Positions 8,266 to 17,632 of a stretch of 64,000 nucleotides of DNA are shown here, in pieces. Positions within the stretch are counted from its first letter, which is position 1, and each line of letters opens with the position of its first letter. Below the pieces are notes generated by a model. It did no database searches and had not been told where the DNA came from. It saw only the letters and a list, made by a program, of their open reading frames with translations. The DNA comes from Ancylobacter novellus (GTDB taxonomy: Bacteria > Pseudomonadota > Alphaproteobacteria > Rhizobiales > Xanthobacteraceae): NCBI GenBank assembly GCA_003241485.1, contig QFQD01000017.1, positions 101,597 to 165,596 of the forward strand. The letters are read 5' to 3'. The translations under genes and the position numbers were made by a program.

Positions 8266-9392
8266 AGTCGTCCCCGACCGGACGTACGACCCCCACTGTC
8301 GGCGGCGCCACCGCCGAAGCGGTGGTGAACGCGCTGCCCCATCCGGTATTCACCGTGGCGGGGGACGACCGGCTGGTCGACGCTAATGTCGCGGCCGAAG
8401 CCTTTTTCGAGGCGAGCCTCGCGGTACTGGCGCGCCACCGGCTACAGGAGTTCGTGCCCTTCGGCAGTCCGCTGCTGGCACTGGTCGATCAGGTGCGCAC
8501 CCGCGGCGCGGCGGTGAACGAGTATCGCGTCGATCTCGGCACACCGCGCAATGGCGGCGAGCGCATCGTCGACATCCATGTGGCTCCGCTCTCGGAAGTG
8601 CCGGGTCATGTGGTGATCATGCTCCAGGAGCGCACCATCGCCGACAAGATGGACCGCCAGCTCACCCATCGCGGTGCGGCGCGCTCCGTCACGGCGCTTG
8701 CCTCTATGCTCGCGCATGAGATCAAGAACCCGCTCTCCGGCATTCGCGGGGCAGCGCAGCTGCTGGAATTGAACGCCAGCGACGACGACCGCTCGCTCAC
8801 CCGCCTCATCACCGACGAGGCCGACCGGATCGTCAAGCTGGTCGACCGGATGGAGGTGTTCTCCGACGAGCGCCCGGTGGAGCGCGAGGCCGTCAACATC
8901 CATGCCGTGCTGGAGCATGTGCGCACGCTGGCTAGCTCGGGCTTTGCCCGCCACATCCGCTTCGTCGAGGAGTACGACCCCTCGCTGCCGCCCGTTCTGG
9001 CGAACCGGGACCAGCTGGTGCAGGTGTTCCTCAACCTGGTGAAGAACGCCGCCGAGGCGATCGGCGATTCGCCGGACGGGGAAATCCAGCTCACCACGGC
9101 CTTCCGCCCCGGCGTGCGCCTGATGGTGCCGGGCGCCCCTGCGCGCGTCAGCCTGCCGCTGGAATTCTGCGTGAAGGACAACGGTCCCGGCGTGCCCGAG
9201 GACCTTATGCCTCATCTGTTCGATCCTTTCGTCACCACCAAGCCCACCGGCACCGGCCTCGGCCTCGCGCTGGTGGCGAAGATCGTCGGCGATCACGGCG
9301 GCATCATCGAATGCGACAGCCAGCCGCGCCGCACCACCTTCCGTGTCCTCATGCCCATGTATCGCGCTAGTCGCGGTAGCGAGAAGAGTTGA
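8262..9392 (+). CDS. ntrB: Nitrogen regulation sensor histidine kinase NtrB
   Basis: Cytoplasmic kinase/phosphatase that controls NtrC according to nitrogen status through the PII protein. The 376 residues hold a PAS domain (about 20-130, NALPHPVFTVAGDDRLVDAN), a HisKA dimerisation domain with the phosphorylated His in LAHEIKNPLSGIRGA, and a HATPase domain with N box NLVKNAAEAIGD and the boxes DNGPGVPEDL and GTGLGLALV. There are no membrane segments, as expected. The start is the ATG at 8262 inside the dusB stop. It is 8 nt from ntrC. Confidence 0.96.
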   Translation: MKSSPTGRTTPTVGGATAEAVVNALPHPVFTVAGDDRLVDANVAAEAFFEASLAVLARHRLQEFVPFGSPLLALVDQVRTRGAAVNEYRVDLGTPRNGGERIVDIHVAPLSEVPGHVVIMLQERTIADKMDRQLTHRGAARSVTALASMLAHEIKNPLSGIRGAAQLLELNASDDDRSLTRLITDEADRIVKLVDRMEVFSDERPVEREAVNIHAVLEHVRTLASSGFARHIRFVEEYDPSLPPVLANRDQLVQVFLNLVKNAAEAIGDSPDGEIQLTTAFRPGVRLMVPGAPARVSLPLEFCVKDNGPGVPEDLMPHLFDPFVTTKPTGTGLGLALVAKIVGDHGGIIECDSQPRRTTFRVLMPMYRASRGSEKS

Positions 9393-9400
9393 GAACGCCC

Positions 9401-10846
9401 ATGCCGACGGGAAGCATCCTCGTTGCCGATGACGACGCCGCCATCCGCACTGTTCTCAATCAGGCGCTGTCGCGCGCGGGCTATGAAGTGCGCTCTTGCG
9501 GCAATGCCGCGACGCTGTGGCGCTGGGTCAGCCAGGGCGACGGCGATCTCGTCATCACCGATGTGGTGATGCCGGACGAGAACGCCTTCGACCTGCTGCC
9601 GCGCATCAAGAAGGTGCGCCCGGATCTGCCGGTCATCGTCATGAGCGCGCAGAACACCTTCATGACGGCGATCCGCGCCTCGGAGAAGGGCGCCTATGAG
9701 TACCTGCCCAAGCCCTTCGACCTGAAGGAACTGATCGCCATTGTCGGCCGGGCGCTCTCCGAGCCGAAGAAGCCCGAAGCGGCGCTGCGGGCCGGTGGCG
9801 ACGACGTGGACAACATCCCGCTCGTCGGCCGCTCGCCGGCGATGCAGGACATCTACCGGGTTCTGGCCCGTCTGATGCAGACCGACCTCACCGTGATGAT
9901 CGCGGGCGAGAGCGGCACCGGCAAGGAACTGGTGGCGCGCGCGCTGCACGACTATGGCAAGCGCCGCAACGGACCATTCGTGGCCATCAACATGGCGGCG
10001 ATTCCGCGCGACCTCATCGAGAGTGAGCTGTTCGGCCATGAGAAGGGCGCCTTCACCGGCGCCAATGCGCGCTCGGCCGGCCGCTTCGAGCAGGCCGAGG
10101 GCGGCACGCTGTTCCTCGACGAAATCGGCGACATGCCGATGGAGGCACAGACCCGCTTGCTGCGCGTTCTGCAGCAGGGCGAATACACCACGGTTGGCGG
10201 CCGCACCGCGATCAAGACCGATGTGCGCATCGTCGCGGCGACTAACAAGGACCTGCGAATCCTCATTCAGCAGGGGCTGTTCCGCGAAGATTTGTTCTTC
10301 CGTCTCAATGTTGTACCGCTGCGTCTTCCACCTCTGCGCGAGCGAGCCGAGGACGTGCCGGACCTTGCGCGCCACTTCTTTCTGCAGGCCGAGCGTGAGG
10401 GACTGCCGCGCAAGCAGATCGACGCTGCGGCGCTGGACCGCCTGAAGCGCTACCGCTGGCCGGGCAATGTGCGCGAGCTGGAGAACCTCGTTCGCCGCCT
10501 CGCCGCGCTCTACCCGCAGGAGATCATCACCGGCTCCATCATCGAGGCGGAGCTGTCGACGCCAGTCTCCACCGCCTCGCCGGAAGAGGGCGGTCAGGAC
10601 GAGACCCTGTCCTCGTCGGTGGAGCGTCACCTCAACACCTATTTCGGCGGCTTCGGCGAGAACCTGCCCCCGCCCGGGCTCTATCACCGCATCTTGAAGG
10701 ATGTGGAGTACCCGCTGCTTTCGGCGGCACTGGCCGCCACGCGGGGCAACCAGATCAAGGCGGCGGAACTGCTGGGGCTCAACCGCAACACGCTGCGCAA
10801 GAAAATCCGGGATCTCGACATCCAGATAATCCGCACGAGCCGGTGA
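9401..10846 (+). CDS. ntrC: Nitrogen regulation response regulator NtrC
   Basis: Sigma-54-dependent activator of nitrogen assimilation genes. The 481 residues hold a receiver domain with phosphoacceptor Asp in VITDVVMPDEN, an AAA+ domain with Walker A GESGTGKE, the sigma-54 contact loop GAFTGA, and Walker B GTLFLDEIGD. A C-terminal Fis-type helix-turn-helix follows (AAELLGLNRNTLRKKI). I chose ATG 9401 over the in-frame TTG at 9389. The stop is followed by a hairpin, so this may be the end of the dusB-ntrB-ntrC transcript. Confidence 0.97.
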   Translation: MPTGSILVADDDAAIRTVLNQALSRAGYEVRSCGNAATLWRWVSQGDGDLVITDVVMPDENAFDLLPRIKKVRPDLPVIVMSAQNTFMTAIRASEKGAYEYLPKPFDLKELIAIVGRALSEPKKPEAALRAGGDDVDNIPLVGRSPAMQDIYRVLARLMQTDLTVMIAGESGTGKELVARALHDYGKRRNGPFVAINMAAIPRDLIESELFGHEKGAFTGANARSAGRFEQAEGGTLFLDEIGDMPMEAQTRLLRVLQQGEYTTVGGRTAIKTDVRIVAATNKDLRILIQQGLFREDLFFRLNVVPLRLPPLRERAEDVPDLARHFFLQAEREGLPRKQIDAAALDRLKRYRWPGNVRELENLVRRLAALYPQEIITGSIIEAELSTPVSTASPEEGGQDETLSSSVERHLNTYFGGFGENLPPPGLYHRILKDVEYPLLSAALAATRGNQIKAAELLGLNRNTLRKKIRDLDIQIIRTSR

Positions 10847-10865
10847 CAGAGCACCGCCGCAAGAT

Positions 10866-10893
10866 CACCTTTCGCGAATAAATGCGAAAGGTG
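10866..10893. terminator. Hairpin between ntrC and ntrY (possible terminator or attenuator)
   Basis: A perfect 10-bp inverted repeat, CACCTTTCGC (10866-10875) and GCGAAAGGTG (10884-10893), with an 8-nt AT-rich loop. No U-tract follows at once; a short T run occurs about 15 nt later. It lies 19 nt after ntrC and about 85 nt before ntrY. It may end the ntrBC message or shape the ntrY leader. Confidence 0.4.
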
Positions 10894-10977
10894 GCGGTTC
10901 ATGTCACATTTTTGCACCAGTGTCGTCGCACTGCATCACTTGAGCTGGACGACTCACGTCCGGCAGCAGGGTGATGA

Positions 10978-13245
10978 ATGAGCGAAGCCGCCAATCGTGC
11001 GACGGATCGGAGTGACTCGCCGGATTTCGGCGGCATGGGATTCCGGTTTTCGCTGTGGGGTCTGCCGCCGCTCATGGTGCTGGTGGCGCTGATCACCGCG
11101 CTGGCCAGCTTCATCATCCTGATGGGCATCACGCCGCTTGTGCCTTCCCAGGCCGTGGTGGTCATCGTGCTGTGCCTCAATGGCGCGATGTCGTTGGCGC
11201 TGGTGGCCATCATCGGGCGCGAGGTCTGGCGCATCGTCAAGGCGCGGCGGCGGGGCAGGGCGGCGGCGCGGCTGCATGTGCGCATCGTCGGGCTGTTCGG
11301 CATCGTGGCCGTTGTGCCCGCGCTGCTGGTGGCGCTGCTGGCCAGCATCACGCTTGATCGCGGCCTCGACCGCTGGTTCTCGGTGCGAACCCGCGCCATC
11401 GTCGACAATGCGGTGTCGGTCGCACAGACCTATGTGCGCGAGCACGCCTATTCCATCCGCGGCGACGTCATGGGCATGGCGCGCGACCTTCAGCGCATCC
11501 GCCCGCTATGGGACACGGACCGCAGCCGCTTTCGTCAGGCCATGACGGCGCAGGCCGTGGTGCGCGGCCTGCCGGCTGCCATGGTCATCCAGCGTGATCT
11601 TTCGGTGGTCGATCGCGCCACCATCCGCGTCGGCCGCGAGTTCGTGGTGCCGCCGAACCTTGCCCTGAAGGATGCGACCGAAGAGCAGCCGCTGGTCTAC
11701 CTGCCGAACGATGCCGATTTCGTCGCGGCGGTGATTCCGCTGAAGGATTTCGACAACCTGTTTCTCTATGTCGCCCGGCCGGTCGATCCCCGCGTGATCG
11801 AGTATCTCAAGGACACGCAGGCCGCCGTTGCGGACTATCGCCTCTTGGAACAGCAGCGCTTCGGCGTGCAGGTCGCTTTCGCACTGCTCTATGCGGTGAT
11901 CTCGCTCACCGTGCTGCTCTGCGCGGTCTGGCTCGGCATCCACTTTGCCAACCGGTTGGTGGCGCCCATCCGCCGCCTCATCGGTGCCGCAGACCTCGTC
12001 GCGGCCGGCAACCTCTATGTCGAGGTGCCGGTGCATCGCTCGGAGGGCGACCTGTCGAGCCTGGCAGAGACCTTCAACAAGATGACCTCGGAGCTGCGCA
12101 CGCAGCGCAACGACCTCGTCCAGGCGCGCGACCAGATCGACACGCGCCGCCGCTTCACGGAAGCGGTGCTTTCGGGCGTCGGGGCCGGCGTCATCGGCCT
12201 CGATTCAACCGGGCGGATTTCCATCATCAACCGGCCGGCGGAAAAGCTGCTGGGCGTTACCGAGTCCGACGTGCTCGCGCAGGAGCTCGGCGCGGTGATC
12301 CCCGAGATCGCACCGCTGCTGGCCGAGGCAATGCAGGCCGGCCAGCGCAGCGTACAGTCCAACACCACGCTGACCCGCAACGGCCGGGACCGTGTGATCG
12401 CCGTGCGAGTGACCACGGAACAGTCCCGCGAGGCGGATCACGGCTGGGTTGTGACGCTGGACGACATCACCGAACTGGTGGTGGCGCAGCGAACCTCGGC
12501 ATGGGCGGATGTGGCAAGGCGCATCGCGCACGAGATCAAGAACCCGCTCACCCCGATCCAGCTCTCCGCCGAACGCCTGCGCCGCCGCTACGGCAAGGTG
12601 ATCGGCGAGGACCGCGAGGTTTTCGACCAGTGCACGGAGACGATTATCCGTCAGGTCGGCGATATCGGCCGCATGGTGGACGAGTTCTCGTCCTTCGCGC
12701 GTATGCCGAAGCCGGTGGCGGAATCGCAGGATGTCGCGGAGATCGCCCGTCAGGTTGTGTTCCTGATGCGGGTCGGCAATCCCGAAATCGACATTGCCTT
12801 CGACGTGCCGGACGCCCCGGTGGTGGCGCGGGTCGACCGCCGCCTGATCTCGCAGGCGCTCACCAATATTATCAAGAATGCCACCGAAGCCCTTGGCGCT
12901 GTTGCGCCCGAGGAGCGCGATGAGCCCCCAAGGATCAGGGTCGACGTGACGTCGGACGACCGGATGGTGACGGTGAACGTCATCGACAACGGCAAGGGCC
13001 TGCCCACTGAGAACCGGGCCCGGCTGCTGGAGCCTTATGTGACGACGCGCGAGAAGGGCACCGGCCTTGGCCTCGCGATCGTCGGCAAGATCATGGAGGA
13101 GCACGGTGGCGGCATCGAACTGCTCGACGCGCCCGAGGGGCACGGCGCGTGGATCCGCCTCACCTTCGCGCGTGATGGCGGCTCCACGTCAATGAACAAC
13201 AATGGCACTGCCGAACCGCCCGCGCCTCGCGCGCAGGCTGACTGA
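10978..13245 (+). CDS. ntrY: Membrane sensor histidine kinase NtrY
   Basis: Membrane kinase of the NtrYX two-component system, linked in alphaproteobacteria to nitrogen metabolism, redox and envelope responses. The 755 residues begin with hydrophobic segments near 25-105 and about 280-335, separated by an extracytoplasmic region. A HAMP domain (RLVAPIRRLIGAADLVAAGN), a PAS domain (SGVGAGVIGLDSTGRISIIN), HisKA with RRIAHEIKNPLTPIQLS, and HATPase boxes NIIKNATEAL and GTGLGLAIV follow. Its partner ntrX starts 14 nt downstream. A 131-nt gap with a hairpin separates it from ntrC. Confidence 0.96.
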   Translation: MSEAANRATDRSDSPDFGGMGFRFSLWGLPPLMVLVALITALASFIILMGITPLVPSQAVVVIVLCLNGAMSLALVAIIGREVWRIVKARRRGRAAARLHVRIVGLFGIVAVVPALLVALLASITLDRGLDRWFSVRTRAIVDNAVSVAQTYVREHAYSIRGDVMGMARDLQRIRPLWDTDRSRFRQAMTAQAVVRGLPAAMVIQRDLSVVDRATIRVGREFVVPPNLALKDATEEQPLVYLPNDADFVAAVIPLKDFDNLFLYVARPVDPRVIEYLKDTQAAVADYRLLEQQRFGVQVAFALLYAVISLTVLLCAVWLGIHFANRLVAPIRRLIGAADLVAAGNLYVEVPVHRSEGDLSSLAETFNKMTSELRTQRNDLVQARDQIDTRRRFTEAVLSGVGAGVIGLDSTGRISIINRPAEKLLGVTESDVLAQELGAVIPEIAPLLAEAMQAGQRSVQSNTTLTRNGRDRVIAVRVTTEQSREADHGWVVTLDDITELVVAQRTSAWADVARRIAHEIKNPLTPIQLSAERLRRRYGKVIGEDREVFDQCTETIIRQVGDIGRMVDEFSSFARMPKPVAESQDVAEIARQVVFLMRVGNPEIDIAFDVPDAPVVARVDRRLISQALTNIIKNATEALGAVAPEERDEPPRIRVDVTSDDRMVTVNVIDNGKGLPTENRARLLEPYVTTREKGTGLGLAIVGKIMEEHGGGIELLDAPEGHGAWIRLTFARDGGSTSMNNNGTAEPPAPRAQAD

Positions 13246-13259
13246 AGGAGAACGGACTC

Positions 13260-14627
13260 ATGGCGACCGACATTTTGATCGTCGATGACGAGGCCGATAT
13301 TCGCGGGCTGGTGGCGGGTATCCTCGAAGACGAGGGCTACGGCACACGCACTGCCAAGGATAGCGACGAGGCTCTCGCGGCCATCGAGGCCCGGCGTCCC
13401 CATCTCGTCTTCCTCGACATCTGGATCGAGCGTTCCAAGCTCGATGGCCTGCAATTGCTGGAGGTCATCAAGAAAAGCCATCCGGACGTGCCCGTGGTGA
13501 TGATTTCCGGCCACGGCACGGTCGAGACAGCGGTCGCCGCGATCAAGCAGGGGGCTTACGACTTCATCGAGAAGCCGTTCAACTCCGATCGCCTGATTCT
13601 CGTCGCCGAACGGGCGCTGGAGACCCTGCGTCTGAAGCGCGAGGTGCGCGACTTGAAGCAGCGGGCCTCGGTGGCACAGTTGCTTGTGGGCAAGTCGTCG
13701 GTGATGAACCAGCTGCGCCAGACGATCGAGCGTGTCGCGCCCACCAACAGCCGCATCATGATCGTGGGCCCCTCGGGCTCCGGCAAGGAGCTGACCGCGC
13801 GCATGGTCCACGCGGCCTCGTCGCGGGCGGGCGGGCCGTTCGTGGTGATCAATGCTGCCGCCATCACGCCGGAGCGCATGGAAGTTGAGCTGTTCGGCGT
13901 CGAGGCTGGCGACGGCGTCAGCCGGCAGGTCGGTGCGCTTGAAGAGGCGCACGGCGGCACGCTGTTCATCGACGAGATCGCCGACATGCCGCGCGAGACG
14001 CAGAACCGCATCCTGCGCGTGCTCGTCGACCAGAACTTCCTGCGGGTGGGCGGCGGCACGCGCGTTGCCGTCGATGTGCGCATCATCTCCTCGACAGGCC
14101 GGAATCTGGAGAAGGAGATCGCCGAAGGCCGCTTCCGCGAGGACCTCTACCACCGGCTGGGCGTGGTGCCGATCCGGGTGCCTCCGCTGGCGGAACGCCG
14201 CGAGGATGTGCCTGAACTGGTCGAGTTCTTCCTCGACCAGATTTCACAGGCCACCGGCCTGCCGCGCCGGCGTGTGGCGGATGACGCGCTCGCGGTGCTG
14301 CAATCCCATGACTGGCCGGGCAATGTCCGCCAGCTGCGCAACAATATCGAGCGACTGCTGATCCTCGCTACCGGTGAGGCAGACGCGCCGGTGACCGCGG
14401 ACATGCTGCCCCCCGATGTCGGCTCTCTGGTGCCCAACCTGCCGAACGGCAATGGCGGCGAGCACCTGATGGGCTTGCCATTGCGGGATGCGCGCGAGGT
14501 GTTCGAGCGGGAATATCTCGTCGCGCAGATCAGCCGTTTCGGCGGCAACATCTCGCGCACCGCCGAATTCGTCGGCATGGAGCGCTCGGCGCTGCATCGC
14601 AAGCTGAAGGCGCTCGGAATCGGCTGA
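13260..14627 (+). CDS. ntrX: Response regulator NtrX
   Basis: Partner regulator of NtrY. The 455 residues comprise a receiver domain (phospho-Asp in VFLDIWIERS), an AAA+ domain with Walker A GPSGSGKE and Walker B LFIDEIAD, and a Fis-type DNA-binding tail (NISRTAEFVGMERSALHRKL). At the place where sigma-54 activators have GAFTGA the sequence reads GVEAGDGVSRQVGA, so direct sigma-54 activation is unlikely. This loss is typical of alphaproteobacterial NtrX proteins. The start follows a clear AAGGAGA site. The 139-nt gap after it contains a hairpin. Confidence 0.96.
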   Translation: MATDILIVDDEADIRGLVAGILEDEGYGTRTAKDSDEALAAIEARRPHLVFLDIWIERSKLDGLQLLEVIKKSHPDVPVVMISGHGTVETAVAAIKQGAYDFIEKPFNSDRLILVAERALETLRLKREVRDLKQRASVAQLLVGKSSVMNQLRQTIERVAPTNSRIMIVGPSGSGKELTARMVHAASSRAGGPFVVINAAAITPERMEVELFGVEAGDGVSRQVGALEEAHGGTLFIDEIADMPRETQNRILRVLVDQNFLRVGGGTRVAVDVRIISSTGRNLEKEIAEGRFREDLYHRLGVVPIRVPPLAERREDVPELVEFFLDQISQATGLPRRRVADDALAVLQSHDWPGNVRQLRNNIERLLILATGEADAPVTADMLPPDVGSLVPNLPNGNGGEHLMGLPLRDAREVFEREYLVAQISRFGGNISRTAEFVGMERSALHRKLKALGIG

Positions 14628-14639
14628 GACGCGCATGAG

Positions 14640-14662
14640 GCGCGGTCATGCGTGGACCGCGC
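14640..14662. terminator. GC-rich hairpin after ntrX
   Basis: Perfect 8-bp inverted repeat GCGCGGTC/GACCGCGC with a 7-nt loop, 12 nt after the ntrX stop. It lacks a U-tract, so it is at best a weak intrinsic terminator or 3'-end stabiliser. Confidence 0.35.
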
Positions 14663-14693
14663 AAGCAGACATCTCCGACGCCCGCGAAACTGC

Positions 14694-14699
14694 TATAGA
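14694..14699 (+). promoter_or_regulatory. Candidate extended -10 element before trkA
   Basis: TGCTATAGA at 14691-14699 fits an extended -10 (TGnTATAnT-like) about 70 nt upstream of trkA, just past the ntrX hairpin. No convincing -35 is seen. Confidence 0.28.
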
Positions 14700-14766
14700 G
14701 TGACTCGGGTGAGGGTCGGCGCGGCGGCGTTGGCCAAAGGGTCGCAGCGGTGCAGCGGGGAATGGC

Positions 14767-16143
14767 ATGAAAGTCGTTATTTGCGGCGCGGGGCAGGTCG
14801 GCTTCGGTATCGCCGAGCGGCTCGCTGCCGAGCAGAACGACGTCTCCATCATCGACACCTCGCCGCGACTCATTCAGGCCGTGACCGACACGCTCGACGT
14901 GCGCGGCTTCGTCGGGCACGGTTCGCATCCCGATGTGCTGGCGCGGGCCGGACTGGAAGCGGCGGACATGCTCATCGCCGTCACGCTGCATGACGAGGTG
15001 AACATGGTGGCCTGCCAGGTCGGCCATGCTCTGTTCGACGTGCCCACCAAGATCGCGCGCGTGCGGGCGCAGAGCTATTTGCAGGGACACTGGCGCGACC
15101 TGTTCTCGCGCGACCATCTGCCGATCGACGTGGTGATCTCGCCTGAGGTCGAGGTCGGCGAGATGGTGCTGCGCCGGCTCTCGCTGCCGGGCGCCATCGA
15201 CACGGTGAGCTTTGCCGACGGCAATGTCGTCGTTGCCGGTGTGCGCTGCCAGGAAGACTGCCCGGTTCTCGACACGCCGCTGCGCCAGCTGACGGATCTT
15301 TTCCCCGACCTGCGGGCCGTCGTCGTCGCCGTGCGGCGCAAGGGCAAGGTCTTCGTGCCGCGCTCGACGGATTCGCTGATGGCCGGCGACATCGGCTATT
15401 TCGTCGCCCAGGCCGATCAGGTGACGCGTACCCTGTCGATCTTCGGCCATGATGAGGTGCCCGCGCAGCGCATTGTCATCGGTGGTGGCGGCAATATCGG
15501 TCTCTACGTCGCGCAGGAGCTGGAACGGCGCAACCCGCGGGCGCGCGTCAAGATCATCGAGGGCAATGCCGAACGCGCGGAACTGGTCGCGCAGTCGCTC
15601 TCCCGCACCGTGGTGCTGAAGGGCAGCGCGCTTGATCGCGCTGTGCTGGAGGAAGCGGCGGTCGACGACGCCGACACGATGATCGCCGTCACCAATGACG
15701 ACCGCGTCAACATCCTGTCCTGCCTGCTTTCCAAGGAACTTGGCGCGCGGCGTATGCTCTCGCTGCTCAACGACCCGAACTATCCCGCCTTCGCGCGCGG
15801 GCTGGGGATCGATGCCTATGTGAATCCGCGCCAGATCACCGTCTCGAAGATCCTGCAGCATGTGCGCAAGGGGCGCATACGCGGCGTCCATTCCTTGCTC
15901 GACGGGGCAGGGGAGGTCATCGAGGCGGAAGCGCTGGAAACGTCGCCGCTCGTCGGCAAGCCCCTGAAGCAGCTCGATATTTTTGACGGCATGCGGATCG
16001 GCGCCATTGTGCGCGGTGGCCGGGTGCTGCTGCCGCGCGGCGACAGCGTCATTCAGGCGCGCGACCGCGTGGTGATGTTCGCGCTGGCAGACCGCGTGAA
16101 GCGGGTCGAGCAGCTCTTCCGCGTGAGTCTTGAGTTCTTCTGA
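14767..16143 (+). CDS. trkA: Trk potassium uptake regulatory subunit TrkA
   Basis: Peripheral NAD(H)-binding subunit that gates the TrkH potassium channel. The 458 residues show two Rossmann-type RCK-N domains: KVVICGAGQVGFGIAERLA at the N-terminus and RIVIGGGGNIGLYVAQEL near residue 237. Each is followed by a TrkA-C domain, as in the usual two-module form of the same length. The ATG at 14767 comes after a 139-nt gap from ntrX. It is 12 nt from trkH, so both subunits are co-expressed. The ntrX-trkA neighbourhood is usual in this order. Confidence 0.96.
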   Translation: MKVVICGAGQVGFGIAERLAAEQNDVSIIDTSPRLIQAVTDTLDVRGFVGHGSHPDVLARAGLEAADMLIAVTLHDEVNMVACQVGHALFDVPTKIARVRAQSYLQGHWRDLFSRDHLPIDVVISPEVEVGEMVLRRLSLPGAIDTVSFADGNVVVAGVRCQEDCPVLDTPLRQLTDLFPDLRAVVVAVRRKGKVFVPRSTDSLMAGDIGYFVAQADQVTRTLSIFGHDEVPAQRIVIGGGGNIGLYVAQELERRNPRARVKIIEGNAERAELVAQSLSRTVVLKGSALDRAVLEEAAVDDADTMIAVTNDDRVNILSCLLSKELGARRMLSLLNDPNYPAFARGLGIDAYVNPRQITVSKILQHVRKGRIRGVHSLLDGAGEVIEAEALETSPLVGKPLKQLDIFDGMRIGAIVRGGRVLLPRGDSVIQARDRVVMFALADRVKRVEQLFRVSLEFF

Positions 16144-16155
16144 TAGGCAGGCGTC

Positions 16156-17604
16156 ATGATCGCGGTCGCGCGCCATAGCTCCATCGCCGCCGGCGTGATG
16201 GCGGGTTTCCTGCTGCTGACCGCGCTGGGGGCGCTGTTTCGCGGGGAGGGGGGCGCGGCTGCGTTCGTTCTCACCTCGCTGTTGACGATCTTCGGCGCGG
16301 GAGCCGTCTATCTCGCGGTCCGCAACCGCGGCGCGCGGCTCAGCCGGCTGTCTTCCTACGCGCTCCTGCTGGTGCTGTGGATCGGCGTGCCGATCATCGC
16401 AGCGGTTCCGATCGCCGCGACGACCTCGCTCGGGCCGATTGCGGCATGGCTTGAGGCGGTCTCGGCGTTCACCACGACCGGGGCTGTGCAGATCCATGAT
16501 ATAGCGGATGTGCCGCGGGCCACTCTGGGCTGGCTGCTGACCCTGCAATGGGCCGGCGGACTGTTCACGCTGCTCGGTTTCGTCGCCGTGCTGGGCCCCG
16601 CCGGCATTGGCGGCCTGCCCGACCGCAGCGCACGCGTGAGCCTTCTCGGCATCGGCGAGCAGGCGGCGCTGGCCGAGGCCCTGCGGCTGGTGCTGCCGAT
16701 CTATCTCGGCGCCACCGTGCTGTGCACCGTGCTGCTGTTTGCCGCCGGGGTGCGTCCCTTCGATGCCCTCGGGCTGGCGGGGGCGGCGCTTTCGACCGGC
16801 GGGCTGCTGCCGGATGCCGATGGCGTCGCGGCCTATGGGCATTTCTCCGTCAAGCTGGTGCTGATCCTGTTCATGCTGGTCGGAGGGACCAGTGTGCTGT
16901 GGCACCGCATGCTGGTCACGCGACGCTTTCGCCTGGCGTTTGGGCAGCAGGAGAACCTCGCCGTCATACTGGTGTGTCTGGTGGTCGGGCTGCTGGCCGC
17001 CGCGGTCCGCTATGGAACGCCGGAAGGTCATCTTTCACTGCCGCTGGCGCTGGAGGACGGCTTGTTCACCGCCGTCTCGCTGGTGACGACAACGGGTATG
17101 GAGCCTCATGCCGGCGCCTTCACCAGCCTGCCGATCACGCTGGTGCTGGCGCTGGTCTTCATTGGTGGCGCCACCTTCTCCACGGCTGGCGGCATCAAGA
17201 TGTACCGTGCCGGGGTCATGTTCCTGCAAAGCTATCTGGAGCTTGAGCGGCTGGTGCATCCGAGCGCGGTGCATATGCGCCGCCTCGGCCAGCAGAGCGT
17301 GACGCTGCAGATGATGAAGGCGATCTGGATCATGTTCGGCGTCGCCTGCACGACCATCGCCGGCCTCACCGTCGCGATCGCGCCGGCCATGCCGAGCTTC
17401 GAGGCCGCGTTCGTTGCGGTTTTCTCGTCACTGGCGAATGTCGGTCCGCTCTACACGGCCGGATGGATGCAGAACGTCATCTGGCCGGAATGGGGAAGTC
17501 TGCCGGCCTACGCGCAGATTATATTGGGTGTGGCCATGATTCTCGGCAGGCTGGAAATCCTGGTGGTGCTGAGTCTGGCGAATTTTGCGCTCTGGCGGCG
17601 GTGA
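16156..17604 (+). CDS. trkH: Trk potassium uptake channel subunit TrkH
   Basis: Inner-membrane potassium-translocating subunit. The 482 residues are almost wholly hydrophobic, in the expected four pseudo-repeats of M1-P-M2. Selectivity-filter-like segments are VSAFTTTGAVQIHD, AALSTGGLLPD, VSLVTTTGMEPHAG and FSSLANVGPLYT. The length matches E. coli TrkH. It follows trkA by 12 nt and is followed after 28 nt by the transaminase gene, which may be on the same message. Confidence 0.95.
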   Translation: MIAVARHSSIAAGVMAGFLLLTALGALFRGEGGAAAFVLTSLLTIFGAGAVYLAVRNRGARLSRLSSYALLLVLWIGVPIIAAVPIAATTSLGPIAAWLEAVSAFTTTGAVQIHDIADVPRATLGWLLTLQWAGGLFTLLGFVAVLGPAGIGGLPDRSARVSLLGIGEQAALAEALRLVLPIYLGATVLCTVLLFAAGVRPFDALGLAGAALSTGGLLPDADGVAAYGHFSVKLVLILFMLVGGTSVLWHRMLVTRRFRLAFGQQENLAVILVCLVVGLLAAAVRYGTPEGHLSLPLALEDGLFTAVSLVTTTGMEPHAGAFTSLPITLVLALVFIGGATFSTAGGIKMYRAGVMFLQSYLELERLVHPSAVHMRRLGQQSVTLQMMKAIWIMFGVACTTIAGLTVAIAPAMPSFEAAFVAVFSSLANVGPLYTAGWMQNVIWPEWGSLPAYAQIILGVAMILGRLEILVVLSLANFALWRR

Positions 17605-17632
17605 GGCCGCGAGCTGACGAGACGGGTGGAAC

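Noticed and set aside
13260..14627. NtrX as a sigma-54 activator
   Set aside because: The GAFTGA loop is missing, so the sigma-54 activator label was not used.
14530..17031. A long (833-codon) open frame on the minus strand opposite trkA and trkH
   Set aside because: It is antisense to two conserved genes, is rich in Arg, His and Gln, and has no recognised domain. Long antisense frames are expected in high-GC DNA.
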